A stretch of 64,000 nt of DNA from Bog-473 sp035551835 (GTDB taxonomy: Bacteria > Actinomycetota > Acidimicrobiia > Acidimicrobiales > RAAP-2), in the NCBI GenBank assembly GCA_035551835.1, contig DASZMN010000029.1:1-64000 (forward strand). Reading direction: 5' to 3'. The translations under genes and the position numbers were made by a program. The number at the start of each line of letters is the position of its first letter. Positions within the stretch are counted from its first letter, which is position 1. This document shows, one piece after another, positions 16,508 to 25,675 of this stretch. Below the pieces are notes generated by a model. That model had not been told where the DNA came from. It did not search any database and saw only the letters and a program-made list of their open reading frames with translations.

Positions 16508-16575
16508 GCGGCCGAGCGGCTGAACGGCCGAACGGCCGAACGGCTGCACGGGCTGAACCGGCCGAACGGCCGACC
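16500..16575. repeat. Short GC-rich tandem repeat after the G1 peptidase
   Basis: About eight imperfect copies of a 7-8 base unit of the CGGCCGAA / CGGCTGA type run from the peptidase stop toward the end of the convergent sulfatase gene. Because CGGCCG is self-complementary the run can fold, and it may act as a bidirectional terminator. Function is inferred. Confidence 0.5.
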
Positions 16576-16583
16576 CCGACGGC

Positions 16584-18059
16584 CTACGTCGCGGGCGCGC
16601 CCGTAAAGAGACTCGGGTGCGGCCGCGCCGGTGGTGTCCGGAAGAACGGCCGCACGTGCGTCTCCATGATCGATTCGACGACCGCGGCGGCCTGCGGGTC
16701 GCGCAGCAGGTCGTGGTCCTCGGCCGGGTCCTCGGCTAGATCGAAGAGCTGGCACGGCGTGCCCTCGTCCTCGTTGACGACCAGTTTGTGCCGCTCCGTC
16801 TCGAAGGCGGCGAAGCCCCAGTTCTCGCTCACGGTCACGTCCCGCACCGGCGGCGCACCGCCGCCGACCGCGCCGAGCAGCGACTGACCTTCGCTCCCGG
16901 CTACCTCTGGCGCGCCGGCGATCTGGCGCACCGTCGCCGGCACGTCCAGCTGCTCAATCAGGGAGTCGACGACCCGCGCCGCGCAGCCGCCCGGCGGCCG
17001 CACGATCAGCGGCACGCGCACGGCCGGCTCGTACAGCACGCACTTCGACATGAGGCCGTGGCTCCCGGCCATCTCGCCGTGGTCGCTCGTGTACACGATC
17101 CACGTCGAGTCCAGCAGGGCGCGCCGCGCCAGCGCGTCGACAATCCGCCCGACCGCATGATCGATCACCGAGATGTCGGCGGCGTACGACCGTCGCATGC
17201 CACGGATGGCGTCGTCGGTCATGGTCTCGGAGTCCGAGACCCACATGAAACCTTGCAGCAGCGCGCCGTAGCGGCCCGTCCCCTCGACGACCGGACGCGT
17301 CGTCGAGGCGGGCATGGAGATGTCCACCCCGTCGTACTGGGCCACGGCCTCCGCCGGGGCGTCCCAGGGGTCATGCGGCCCGGGGAACCCGACGAAAAGG
17401 AAGAAGGGCGCTTCGCGTTCGTAGTCCTCGATCCAGCGGACCGCCTGCGCGCCGTGCCAGGTGTCGACATAGGCCTCGAGCGGCAACGGCATCGGCGTCG
17501 AATCCCACATGGGCACGCACTTGGTCGCGTTCTGGCCATCCTCGTTCTCGCCCTGATAGCTGCGGTCGGCGATGTGCTTCTTGTAGGCGTCGAGCAGTCC
17601 CTCGCCCGCCAGATAATCGCTGTAACGCGTCGGGATCTTGGGCATGAACTTGTCGCCGGTCTCGAAGACCTCGGCGAACCCGAGCGCCTCGAGTCGGCCC
17701 GCCATCTCGTTCATGTGCCGCACGGGAAGGTTCTCGTCGAGGTAGAGGTGGGCCTTGCCCAAGAGCGCCGTGTGGTAGCCGGCCTCACGCAGCGCCCGGA
17801 CGTAGGTGGGGCTGTCGGGCGGGATCTCCTCCCAATTGGTGAAGACACCGTGGTCACGGACGTAGCGCTCGGTCATGAACGACGCCCGCGACGGCATGCA
17901 CAGGGGGCCCTGGCACGAGACCCTGGAGAAGCGGACTCCCGTCGCCGCGAGACCGTCGAGGGAGGGCGTCTGCATGCTCGGGTCGCCCGCGCAGCCCATC
18001 ATGTCCGCCCGATGCTGGTCGGACATGACCAGCACGATGTTCGGGCTGGTCCCCTTCAC
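16584..18059 (-). CDS. Type I sulfatase (arylsulfatase/choline-sulfatase-like)
   Basis: 491 aa from GTG 18059, with GGAGGGAG upstream. The N-terminus NIVLVMSDQHRADMMGCAG gives metal ligands (Asp14). GPLCMPSRAS holds the C-x-P-S-R signature; Cys54 would be converted to formylglycine. TSDHGEMAGSHGLMSKCVLY supplies the second metal cluster. The DQH beginning and overall length resemble choline-sulfatase and phosphonate-monoester-hydrolase-like members. No signal peptide, so it is probably cytoplasmic. No sulfatase-maturing enzyme lies in the window. It may remove sulfate from imported esters. Confidence 0.85.
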   Translation of the reverse strand: MKGTSPNIVLVMSDQHRADMMGCAGDPSMQTPSLDGLAATGVRFSRVSCQGPLCMPSRASFMTERYVRDHGVFTNWEEIPPDSPTYVRALREAGYHTALLGKAHLYLDENLPVRHMNEMAGRLEALGFAEVFETGDKFMPKIPTRYSDYLAGEGLLDAYKKHIADRSYQGENEDGQNATKCVPMWDSTPMPLPLEAYVDTWHGAQAVRWIEDYEREAPFFLFVGFPGPHDPWDAPAEAVAQYDGVDISMPASTTRPVVEGTGRYGALLQGFMWVSDSETMTDDAIRGMRRSYAADISVIDHAVGRIVDALARRALLDSTWIVYTSDHGEMAGSHGLMSKCVLYEPAVRVPLIVRPPGGCAARVVDSLIEQLDVPATVRQIAGAPEVAGSEGQSLLGAVGGGAPPVRDVTVSENWGFAAFETERHKLVVNEDEGTPCQLFDLAEDPAEDHDLLRDPQAAAVVESIMETHVRPFFRTPPARPHPSLFTGAPAT

Positions 18060-18272
18060 GTGCCGCTCCCTCCCTTTGTGGCCACCGGTGCCGCACCGGC
18101 GGCCGCGCCGGCGCCGATCTTGGCATGAAACCGAAGTCGGGCGGTCGCTCGGTCGGGACCAGGGTGCCGGCCGAGCACGCGAATCGAGGGATCGCGTCGC
18201 AGCGCGTCAGGGCCGGGTGCGGCTACCGATAACCTCGACCCACCCGACCCCGAACGATCGTGAGCACGCTGC

Positions 18273-19661
18273 ATGCCCTTTGAACTAAAGAAGGTGTTGG
18301 ACGAGCGCAAGGGCGAGAATTTCAGCCTCTATTCGAAGTACGTGAACCCGCAGCTGCCTCGGGTCCTCGGCACCATCGAGTTCGACCGCTTCTTTGAGAA
18401 GGGCGAGGGCTGCTACCTCATCGACGACAAGGGGGACCGGTACCTCGACTTCCTCTCCGGCTTCGGGGTGTTCGCGCTGGGCCGCGGCCACCCGGCCATC
18501 GTCCAGGCGCTGCACGATGCGCTCGACGCCGACCTGCCCAACCTCGTGCAGATGGACTGCGCGCTCTTGCCGGGCGTGCTGGCCGAAGAGCTCGTGAAGC
18601 GCGCGCATTCCGGCATCGAACGGGTCGTCTTCACGAACTCGGGCGCCGAAGCGATCGAGAGCGCGATCAAGTTCGTCCGCGCCGCGACCAAGCGGACGCG
18701 CATCCTCTACTGCGACCACGCGTTTCATGGTCTGACGACCGGTGCGCTGGCACTCAACGGCGGCCGCGAGTTCCGTAGCGGCTTCGGGCCGCTGCTCCCC
18801 GGGACCGACATGATCCCGTTCGGCGACATCAGCGCGCTGGCGCGGGAGCTGCGCCGCGGTGACGTGGCCGGCTTCGTGATCGAGCCCATTCAGGGCAAGG
18901 GCGTCAACCTCGCACCCGACGAGTTCTGGCTCGAAGCGCAGGCACTCTGCCGCAAGCACAAGGCCCTCATGGTCCTCGACGAGGTCCAGGCCGGGATGGG
19001 CCGAAGCGGGACCTTCTTCTGCCACGAGCAGTTCGGCATCACGCCGGACATCATCACGGTGTCCAAGGCCCTCTCGGGGGGCTACGTCCCGGTGGGGGCG
19101 ATGCTCTGTTCGGCCGAGGTGTCCGACGCCGTCTTCAGCACCATGGACCGGGCGGTAGTGCACTCGTCGACCTTCAGCCAGAACCAGCTGGCCATGGTCG
19201 CCGGGCTGGCGACGTTGGCCGCCTTCGACGACGAGGACATCCTCGACCGCGTCCAGCGCACGGGCAAGGCGTTCACCAAGGCGCTCGGTCCGCTGGTCGA
19301 CCGCTACGAATTCCTGCACGAGGTGCGCGGCCTGGGCCTCATGATCGGCCTGGTCTTCGGCGAGCCCACGACGCCCAGCCTCCGGCGGCGGTACCGCATG
19401 GTCGAGGCCCTCCGGACCGCACTGTTCTCCCAGATGATCGTCGTGCCGCTCTTCCACCGGCACCGGATCCTCACCCAGGTCGCAGCGGACAACGTGAACA
19501 TCGTGAAGCTCCTGCCGCCGCTCATTGCGGGCGACGACGAGGTCGAGCTCTTCACCGAGGCGCTCGATGACGTCCTGGCCAGTGCCGAGAAGGGATCGAG
19601 CCTGATCTTCGAGTTCGGCAAGACCATGGCGAAGGGCACCTTGCATCGGGCTCGCTGGTGA
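18273..19661 (+). CDS. Class III PLP-dependent aminotransferase
   Basis: 462 aa from ATG 18273. It has the ornithine/4-aminobutyrate aminotransferase fold: FLSGFGVFALGRGHPAIVQA, FTNSGAEAIESAIKFVRAAT (phosphate-binding turn), LMVLDEVQAGMGRSGTFF (Asp binding the PLP ring nitrogen) and TVSKALSGGYVPVGAML with the Schiff-base Lys. The stop overlaps the start of the HpnA-like epimerase (GTGA), so the two act together. In hopanoid producers an aminotransferase (HpnO type) makes aminobacteriohopanetriol; that role is a reasonable guess here, not shown by the sequence. The substrate could instead be another amino sugar or diamine. Confidence 0.85.
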   Translation: MPFELKKVLDERKGENFSLYSKYVNPQLPRVLGTIEFDRFFEKGEGCYLIDDKGDRYLDFLSGFGVFALGRGHPAIVQALHDALDADLPNLVQMDCALLPGVLAEELVKRAHSGIERVVFTNSGAEAIESAIKFVRAATKRTRILYCDHAFHGLTTGALALNGGREFRSGFGPLLPGTDMIPFGDISALARELRRGDVAGFVIEPIQGKGVNLAPDEFWLEAQALCRKHKALMVLDEVQAGMGRSGTFFCHEQFGITPDIITVSKALSGGYVPVGAMLCSAEVSDAVFSTMDRAVVHSSTFSQNQLAMVAGLATLAAFDDEDILDRVQRTGKAFTKALGPLVDRYEFLHEVRGLGLMIGLVFGEPTTPSLRRRYRMVEALRTALFSQMIVVPLFHRHRILTQVAADNVNIVKLLPPLIAGDDEVELFTEALDDVLASAEKGSSLIFEFGKTMAKGTLHRARW

Positions 19662-20716
19662 GGCTCGAGTCGGGCGATCGCGTCCTGGTCACGGGCGCGA
19701 CCGGGTTCATCGGCTCGGCCGTGACCCGCAATCTGGTCAACCGCGGCCAGGAGGTCGTGGCGCTGGTCGAGCCCGGGGCCGACACGGCCAACCTCGAAGG
19801 CCTCGAGGTCAAACAGGTGGTCGGCGACCTGCGCCGCGCCGACGACGTGCGCCAGGTCGTCGGCGGGTGCCGTGCCGTCTTTCACGTGGCCGCGCTCTAC
19901 CGCTTCTGGGCCCGCGACCCCTCGGCCTTCTACGCCATCAACGTCGACGGCACGCGCAACGTGCTGGGCGCCGCCTCCGAGGCGGGCGTCGAGCGGCTCG
20001 TCTACACGAGCACGGTCGGCACCCTCGGTCTCGAGCAGGTGACCGACGGGAGCACGGCGGCCGACGAACGGTCCTACCCCGACGTGCGACACCTCTACGG
20101 CTCCTACAAGAGGTCGAAGTACGTGGCCGAGCACGAGGTCCTGCGCGCCGCCGCCGAGGGTCTCCCGGTGTCGCTCATCCTGCCGACCTTTCCCCTCGGG
20201 CCGGGTGACCGCGCCCCGACGCCGACCGGCCAGCTCGTCCTCGACTACCTGAACGGCCGCGTGCCCGGCTTCGTCAACACGATCCTCAACGTGGCTCACG
20301 TCGACGACGTCGCCGAGGGGCAGGTGCTGGCGCTCGAGCGCGGCCGCAACGGCCGCAGCTACATCCTCGGTGGCGAGAACCTGACCCTCGAGCAACTGCT
20401 CGGCGAGCTCGCCACCATCACCGGGTTGCCCCGGGCTCGGATCAAGGTGCCGCGTGCCCTCTCGTTGGTCGTGGCGGCCGTGTCCGAGACCATCGAGGGC
20501 CGGATCCTCCATCGCCACCCGTCGATCCCGCTGGAGGCGGCCCGCATGTCGACGTCGCAGATGGCCTTCGACGTGAGCCGGGCGAAGGAGGAGCTCGGCT
20601 ACGCGCCGCGGCCGGCCATCGAGGCGCTCGAAGCCTCGGCCCGCTGGTTCACCGACAGCGGCATGGTGAGCGAGCGCCGGTTGCACCGCATCACCTGGCC
20701 CCGCTCCACCGCCTGA
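19658..20716 (+). CDS. hpnA: HpnA-like NAD-dependent epimerase/dehydratase
   Basis: 352 aa, GTG start overlapping the aminotransferase stop. Extended SDR: VTGATGFIGSAV (NAD loop), TSTVGTLG (Ser/Thr), YGSYKRSKYVAE (catalytic Tyr-x3-Lys). The LPTFPLGPGDRAPTPTG and NVAHVDDVAEGQVLALERG segments and RSYILGGENLTL match the hopanoid-associated sugar epimerase family HpnA, which may act on the side chain of composite hopanoids. No squalene-hopene cyclase is in the window. A general dihydroflavonol-reductase-like activity is the alternative. Confidence 0.75.
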   Translation: MRLESGDRVLVTGATGFIGSAVTRNLVNRGQEVVALVEPGADTANLEGLEVKQVVGDLRRADDVRQVVGGCRAVFHVAALYRFWARDPSAFYAINVDGTRNVLGAASEAGVERLVYTSTVGTLGLEQVTDGSTAADERSYPDVRHLYGSYKRSKYVAEHEVLRAAAEGLPVSLILPTFPLGPGDRAPTPTGQLVLDYLNGRVPGFVNTILNVAHVDDVAEGQVLALERGRNGRSYILGGENLTLEQLLGELATITGLPRARIKVPRALSLVVAAVSETIEGRILHRHPSIPLEAARMSTSQMAFDVSRAKEELGYAPRPAIEALEASARWFTDSGMVSERRLHRITWPRSTA

Positions 20717-20814
20717 CCGCGATCCACCGGTCCCGCTCGGGCCGAGTCGCCGCCAACGCGCCGGGGGCCTCTCGCGCCTGTATCGGCGAAAAGGTTGCAC
20801 CTATGGGAGAAGTT

Positions 20815-20844
20815 GGAACCTTTGGGTTCCGAGCGTGAACGCTC
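20815..20844. promoter_or_regulatory. Two adjacent perfect hairpins upstream of ettA
   Basis: GGAACC-TTTG-GGTTCC (20815-20830) is followed with no gap by GAGCGT-GA-ACGCTC (20831-20844). They could terminate the hpnA transcript or fold in a leader of ettA. There is no T-tract. Structure seen, role inferred. Confidence 0.45.
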
Positions 20845-20919
20845 ACGGTGGAGAAACGTCCCTTCCTTCAGCAGCAACGCAAAGGTAGTCGGAACACGAG
20901 GCCGGAGGACGCCCACAAC

Positions 20920-20963
20920 GGCCTGACGAAGGCCTGACGAAGGCCTGACGAAGGCCTGACGAA
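20920..20963. repeat. Four perfect 11-base tandem repeats (GGCCTGACGAA)
   Basis: Copies at 20920-20930, 20931-20941, 20942-20952 and 20953-20963 are identical. They lie in the 340-base gap before ettA, which otherwise holds only the twin hairpins. The 11-base period is close to one helical turn, so a protein-binding array is possible; slippage-derived junk is the simple alternative. Confidence 0.85.
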
Positions 20964-21053
20964 AGGGAGACGAAGGGGCGACGGTAGGGAGGGGAGCGGC
21001 GGCTGCCGGGCCCGGCGGTCGGACGCATCTCGGCATCGGGCACACTGGACGCC

Positions 21054-22733
<1,680 letters not shown>

Positions 22734-22772
22734 CCACGACCCTCGGCTCCGAGGGCACCCCGGCCCAACCCC

Positions 22773-23573
22773 TCACAGGGCCCGTGGCCAGACCCTCGAC
22801 CCCGCCCCCCACAAGGGCGTCGCGTCCTCGTACGGCACCGTGCACGGCGGCCCGTCCGCCACCCAGACCCCGGGGCGCGGCAGCGTGCCGCCGCTCGGCG
22901 CAACCCCCACGCGCACGATGCACGAGGACCGGGTCCCGAACCCGTCGAGATGCACGCAGTTCGCCGAGTTCGGGCGCTCGTCTCCCTCGGGGATGCGGTG
23001 GTCGGCCAGCACGCGCGCGAACGCCGAGACCACGTCGTCCCCGTCGAGCGGCGGCGCCCCCCCACCCACGCGCCCCAGGCCCGACCGGACCAGGTCCACC
23101 TTCGCCGACGGCGCGTCCACGGCGCGGTTCTCCAGCACGTGGATCCCCGGCTCCAGCTCGACGGCCATAACCTCGGATCCGGTGAAGTCCACGAAGTGGA
23201 GCGACACCGGGTCGCCGACGAGCATCCAGGCGCCGTTGTAGTCGGCCGGGTCGACCTCGCGCACCAGCGCCGAGACCGCGCCCGCCGCCGTGCGATGCCG
23301 GGCCGCCGCGAGCGGCAGCTCGCCCCGCGAACGCTTGGTCGGGTCCTTCAGGTCGCCGAGGGGCTGGTTGGTGAGCCCGGCGCAGACGCCGTCGGCGTTC
23401 ACGGCCAGCCACGTCCCGCCCGACAGGTCGTCGCGCCCGCCCAGCACCCGGGGCGGGCCGTCGTCCAGCACCGTGATCGACGTGGAGGGCCGGTCGAGCA
23501 CCTCGTCGCGGTTGGCCCCGACGATCAACGGCTCACCCGGCACTGTCTGCGACGCAACCACCAGGAGGCACAT
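22773..23573 (-). CDS. NRDE (TANGO2-like) family protein
   Basis: 266 aa. The N-terminus is MCLLVVA with Cys at position 2, and NRDE occurs at residues 21-24 in GANRDEVLDRP, the defining motif. GGRDDLSGGTWLAVN and AGLTNQP follow, also typical. The fold is that of N-terminal nucleophile hydrolases, with Cys2 as possible nucleophile after removal of Met. The eukaryotic relative TANGO2 is linked to heme and acyl-CoA/lipid homeostasis; the bacterial role is not established. It converges with ettA, with about 40 bases between. Confidence 0.85.
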   Translation of the reverse strand: MCLLVVASQTVPGEPLIVGANRDEVLDRPSTSITVLDDGPPRVLGGRDDLSGGTWLAVNADGVCAGLTNQPLGDLKDPTKRSRGELPLAAARHRTAAGAVSALVREVDPADYNGAWMLVGDPVSLHFVDFTGSEVMAVELEPGIHVLENRAVDAPSAKVDLVRSGLGRVGGGAPPLDGDDVVSAFARVLADHRIPEGDERPNSANCVHLDGFGTRSSCIVRVGVAPSGGTLPRPGVWVADGPPCTVPYEDATPLWGAGSRVWPRAL

Positions 23574-23610
23574 GGCGCGGCCACCCTAATGGCGGGCGAA
23601 ATCACGAAAA

Positions 23611-24435
23611 ATGAGACCACGGCGACGGGGGTTGCAGACCACCGTTCTCGCATGCGCACCCCGACTTGTCAGCCTCGCAGCGGCCGCGGGCCTCGCCCTG
23701 GTCGTGTTGCCGGCCCTGCCGGAACTGCCGGCCCTGCCGGAACTGCCGGCCGTTCCGGCGTCGGCCAAGCGCCTCAGCCAGTCCCAGCTCAAGACGATCG
23801 AGAACAACCTCAAGAACGCGAAGAAGGTGACCTACGAGGCCACCTACCAGTCGGTCGACGGGGGCAAGACCTCCACGGTGACCATCGCGCAGTCGTCCGG
23901 CAAGTCGCTCTTCACCACCTCGGACGGCGGGAGCGTGATCGGCACCGGGAAGACGACGTACTACTGCCAGCCGAGCTCCAGCTCCAGCTCCAGCTCCAGC
24001 TCCAACAGCGGCAGCACGGGCAGCAGCGGCTCGGGCTCGAAGGCGGTCGTGCAGTGCCTCACCGAGAGTGGGACGAGCCCGCTCCTCGGCCTCGAGAGCG
24101 CGTTCGGCCCGACGGCGCTGTTGGGGGTGCTCAACGAGGACAAGTCCGCCGCCATCGCCCGGGTGCTCGGCGTCAAGGTGTCGACCTCGTCGCAGACCAT
24201 CGCCGGGCAGCCCAAGACCTGCATCTCGGCCACGGTCCACGGCCAGTCGGATAAGTACTGCGTCACTAAGCAGGACCTCTTGGCCTACGTCGGCTCGTCC
24301 AGCGGGACCGTCTTCAAGATGACCAAGTACTCGTCCAACCCGTCGGCGAGCCTGTTCGTCCTGCCCGCGGGCGCCACCACTGTGACCGTCCCGTCCATCC
24401 CCGACGTCTCCATCCCCGATGTCTCGGTCCCGTAG
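23611..24435 (+). CDS. Secreted protein of unknown function with Ser tract
   Basis: 274 aa from ATG 23611, close to the divergent NRDE gene. Signal-like segment in residues 15-35, then a Pro/Leu repeat (PALPELPALPELPAVP) coded by two identical 18-base units (23710-23745). A first soluble part (SQLKTIENNLKNAKKVTYEA) resembles LppX-like lipid-carrier starts only in composition. A Ser tract of 10 residues separates it from a second Cys-containing part. Four Cys in the mature region could form two disulfides. The C-terminus has three VPSIPDVSIP-like repeats. I do not recognise the family. Confidence 0.6.
   Translation: MRPRRRGLQTTVLACAPRLVSLAAAAGLALVVLPALPELPALPELPAVPASAKRLSQSQLKTIENNLKNAKKVTYEATYQSVDGGKTSTVTIAQSSGKSLFTTSDGGSVIGTGKTTYYCQPSSSSSSSSSSNSGSTGSSGSGSKAVVQCLTESGTSPLLGLESAFGPTALLGVLNEDKSAAIARVLGVKVSTSSQTIAGQPKTCISATVHGQSDKYCVTKQDLLAYVGSSSGTVFKMTKYSSNPSASLFVLPAGATTVTVPSIPDVSIPDVSVP
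23974..24003 (+). repeat. Five copies of AGCTCC (in-frame microsatellite)
   Basis: A perfect 30-base run encoding the poly-Ser linker of the secreted protein. A change in copy number would keep the frame and only alter linker length. Confidence 0.9.
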
Positions 24436-24471
24436 CCCCCGTAGCCCCCGTAGCCCGGTAGCCGCGTAGCC
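24432..24471. repeat. GTAGCCC-type short repeats after the secreted protein
   Basis: Two perfect 9-base units (GTAGCCCCC) and three shorter variants start at the TAG stop of the preceding gene. No hairpin is formed. Probably slippage-generated spacer. Confidence 0.7.
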
Positions 24472-24501
24472 CGCTCGCCCCGTGACCCGCTTCCCGGTAC
24501 C

Positions 24502-25095
24502 GTGCACGCGGTGCCCGACCGCTGGCAACGCAGCGACGTCCCGCGGGGCGCCGACTACGACCGTCGCTTCGACGACCTCGCCGCCACCGGCATGGACGTC
24601 CACGGCGAAGCCGCGCTCGTGGCGTCGTACCGCCCCGCCACCGTGCTCGATGCGGGCTGTGGCACCGGCCGCGTCGCCATCGAGCTTCACCGGCTCGGCC
24701 ATGACGTCGTCGTCGGCGTCGACGTCGACGCGGCCATGCTCGAGGTGGCGCGCGCCAAGGCGCCGCACCTCACCTGGATCGAGGGCGACCTCACCGACCC
24801 CGCGCTCGACCTCGGGCGCACCTTCGACCTCGTGGTCATGGCCGGCAACGTCCTGATCTTCGTGCCGACGGGCACCGAGGAGCAGGTGATCGCCAACGCG
24901 GCCCGGCATCTGGCGCCTGGTGGCCGCCTCGTCGCCGGCTACTCGCTCCGTCGGGGAGGCCTCCAGCCCCCCGGCCACGATGCCCACGCCACCGCCGCGG
25001 GGCTCGAGCTCGAGGACCGCTGGTCCACCTGGGACCGCCACCCCGCCGCGCCGGGCGACGCCTATGCCGTCTCGGTGCACCGCCGCCCGGCCTGA
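24502..25095 (+). CDS. Class I SAM-dependent methyltransferase
   Basis: About 197 aa. The VLDAGCGTGRVAIELHRLG segment is motif I (SAM-binding Gly loop), VVGVDVDAAMLEVARAKAP contains the acidic end of strand 2 that binds the ribose, and LVVMAGNVLIFV is motif post-II/IV. The C-terminus (DRWSTWDRHPAAPGDAYAVS) is typical of small Methyltransf_11/25-type proteins. The substrate is unknown. Start GTG 24502 or GTG 24511; neither has a clear ribosome site. Confidence 0.85.
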   Translation: MHAVPDRWQRSDVPRGADYDRRFDDLAATGMDVHGEAALVASYRPATVLDAGCGTGRVAIELHRLGHDVVVGVDVDAAMLEVARAKAPHLTWIEGDLTDPALDLGRTFDLVVMAGNVLIFVPTGTEEQVIANAARHLAPGGRLVAGYSLRRGGLQPPGHDAHATAAGLELEDRWSTWDRHPAAPGDAYAVSVHRRPA

Positions 25096-25166
25096 GCCAG
25101 GCGGACCCGGGGCCCTCACGCAACGGAGACAAGCGTGAAGCGGCCGAAATCGCACCGAACGTGCAG

Positions 25167-25182
25167 ACGAACCGCATTTCGT
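25167..25182. promoter_or_regulatory. Inverted repeat ACGAA-N6-TTCGT before the Lrp gene
   Basis: A 5-6-5 inverted repeat ends 13 bases before the ATG of the Lrp-type regulator. Lrp/AsnC proteins commonly bind such short dyads at their own promoters. The dyad is seen; autoregulation is inferred. Confidence 0.4.
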
Positions 25183-25195
25183 TAGGCTTCTGGCC

Positions 25196-25675
25196 ATGGG
25201 AACTGAGGAACTAGACCCGATTGATCACCAGATCATCGAGTTACTGTCACACAACGCCCGGCGCACCATGGCCGACATCGGCGAGCAGGTCTCGCTGTCA
25301 GCATCTGCGGTGACACGCCGGATCGAGCGGCTCGAACGCACGGGCGTCATCGCCGGCTACACGGTGGTTGTCGACCACCGCAAGGCCGGGCGCCCGATCC
25401 AGGCGTTCACCGAGGTGCGCTTCGCCGGCACGGCCGACCTCAAGGAGATCAAGGAGACCGCCATGCAGCTGGCCGAGGTGCAGGCGGTCTTCACCACCGC
25501 CGGCGACCCCGACGCGCTGGTCTGGCTCCAGGTCCCCGACGTCGAGCGGCTCGGGCACGTGATCGAGCAGCTGCGCCGGCGTGGTCGCGTCACCGGCACC
25601 AAGACGCTCATCGTGCTCGACACGTGGTCGCGCCACCGGGCTCTCGAGGCCAACGGCCTCCCCGCCCAGCAGTAG
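25196..25675 (+). CDS. Lrp/AsnC-family transcriptional regulator
   Basis: 159 aa. The N-terminal DPIDHQIIELLSHNARRTMA and LSASAVTRRIERLERTGVIA form the AsnC winged helix-turn-helix; the C-terminal half (AFTEVRFAGTADLKEIKETA to WLQVPDVERL) is the ligand-binding RAM domain. Such regulators sense amino acids. Two features suggest partners: the dyad at 25167-25182, and a downstream lipoprotein whose GTG start shares a base with this stop (TAGTG), so that gene may be co-expressed. Confidence 0.9.
   Translation: MGTEELDPIDHQIIELLSHNARRTMADIGEQVSLSASAVTRRIERLERTGVIAGYTVVVDHRKAGRPIQAFTEVRFAGTADLKEIKETAMQLAEVQAVFTTAGDPDALVWLQVPDVERLGHVIEQLRRRGRVTGTKTLIVLDTWSRHRALEANGLPAQQ

Noticed and set aside
18285..19646. 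Minus-strand 453-codon frame opposite the class III aminotransferase
   Set aside because: Antisense shadow; the plus strand has the PLP Lys and all fold motifs.
20920..20963. Possible CRISPR-like array
   Set aside because: The four 11-base units are directly adjacent with no spacers and no cas genes are nearby.
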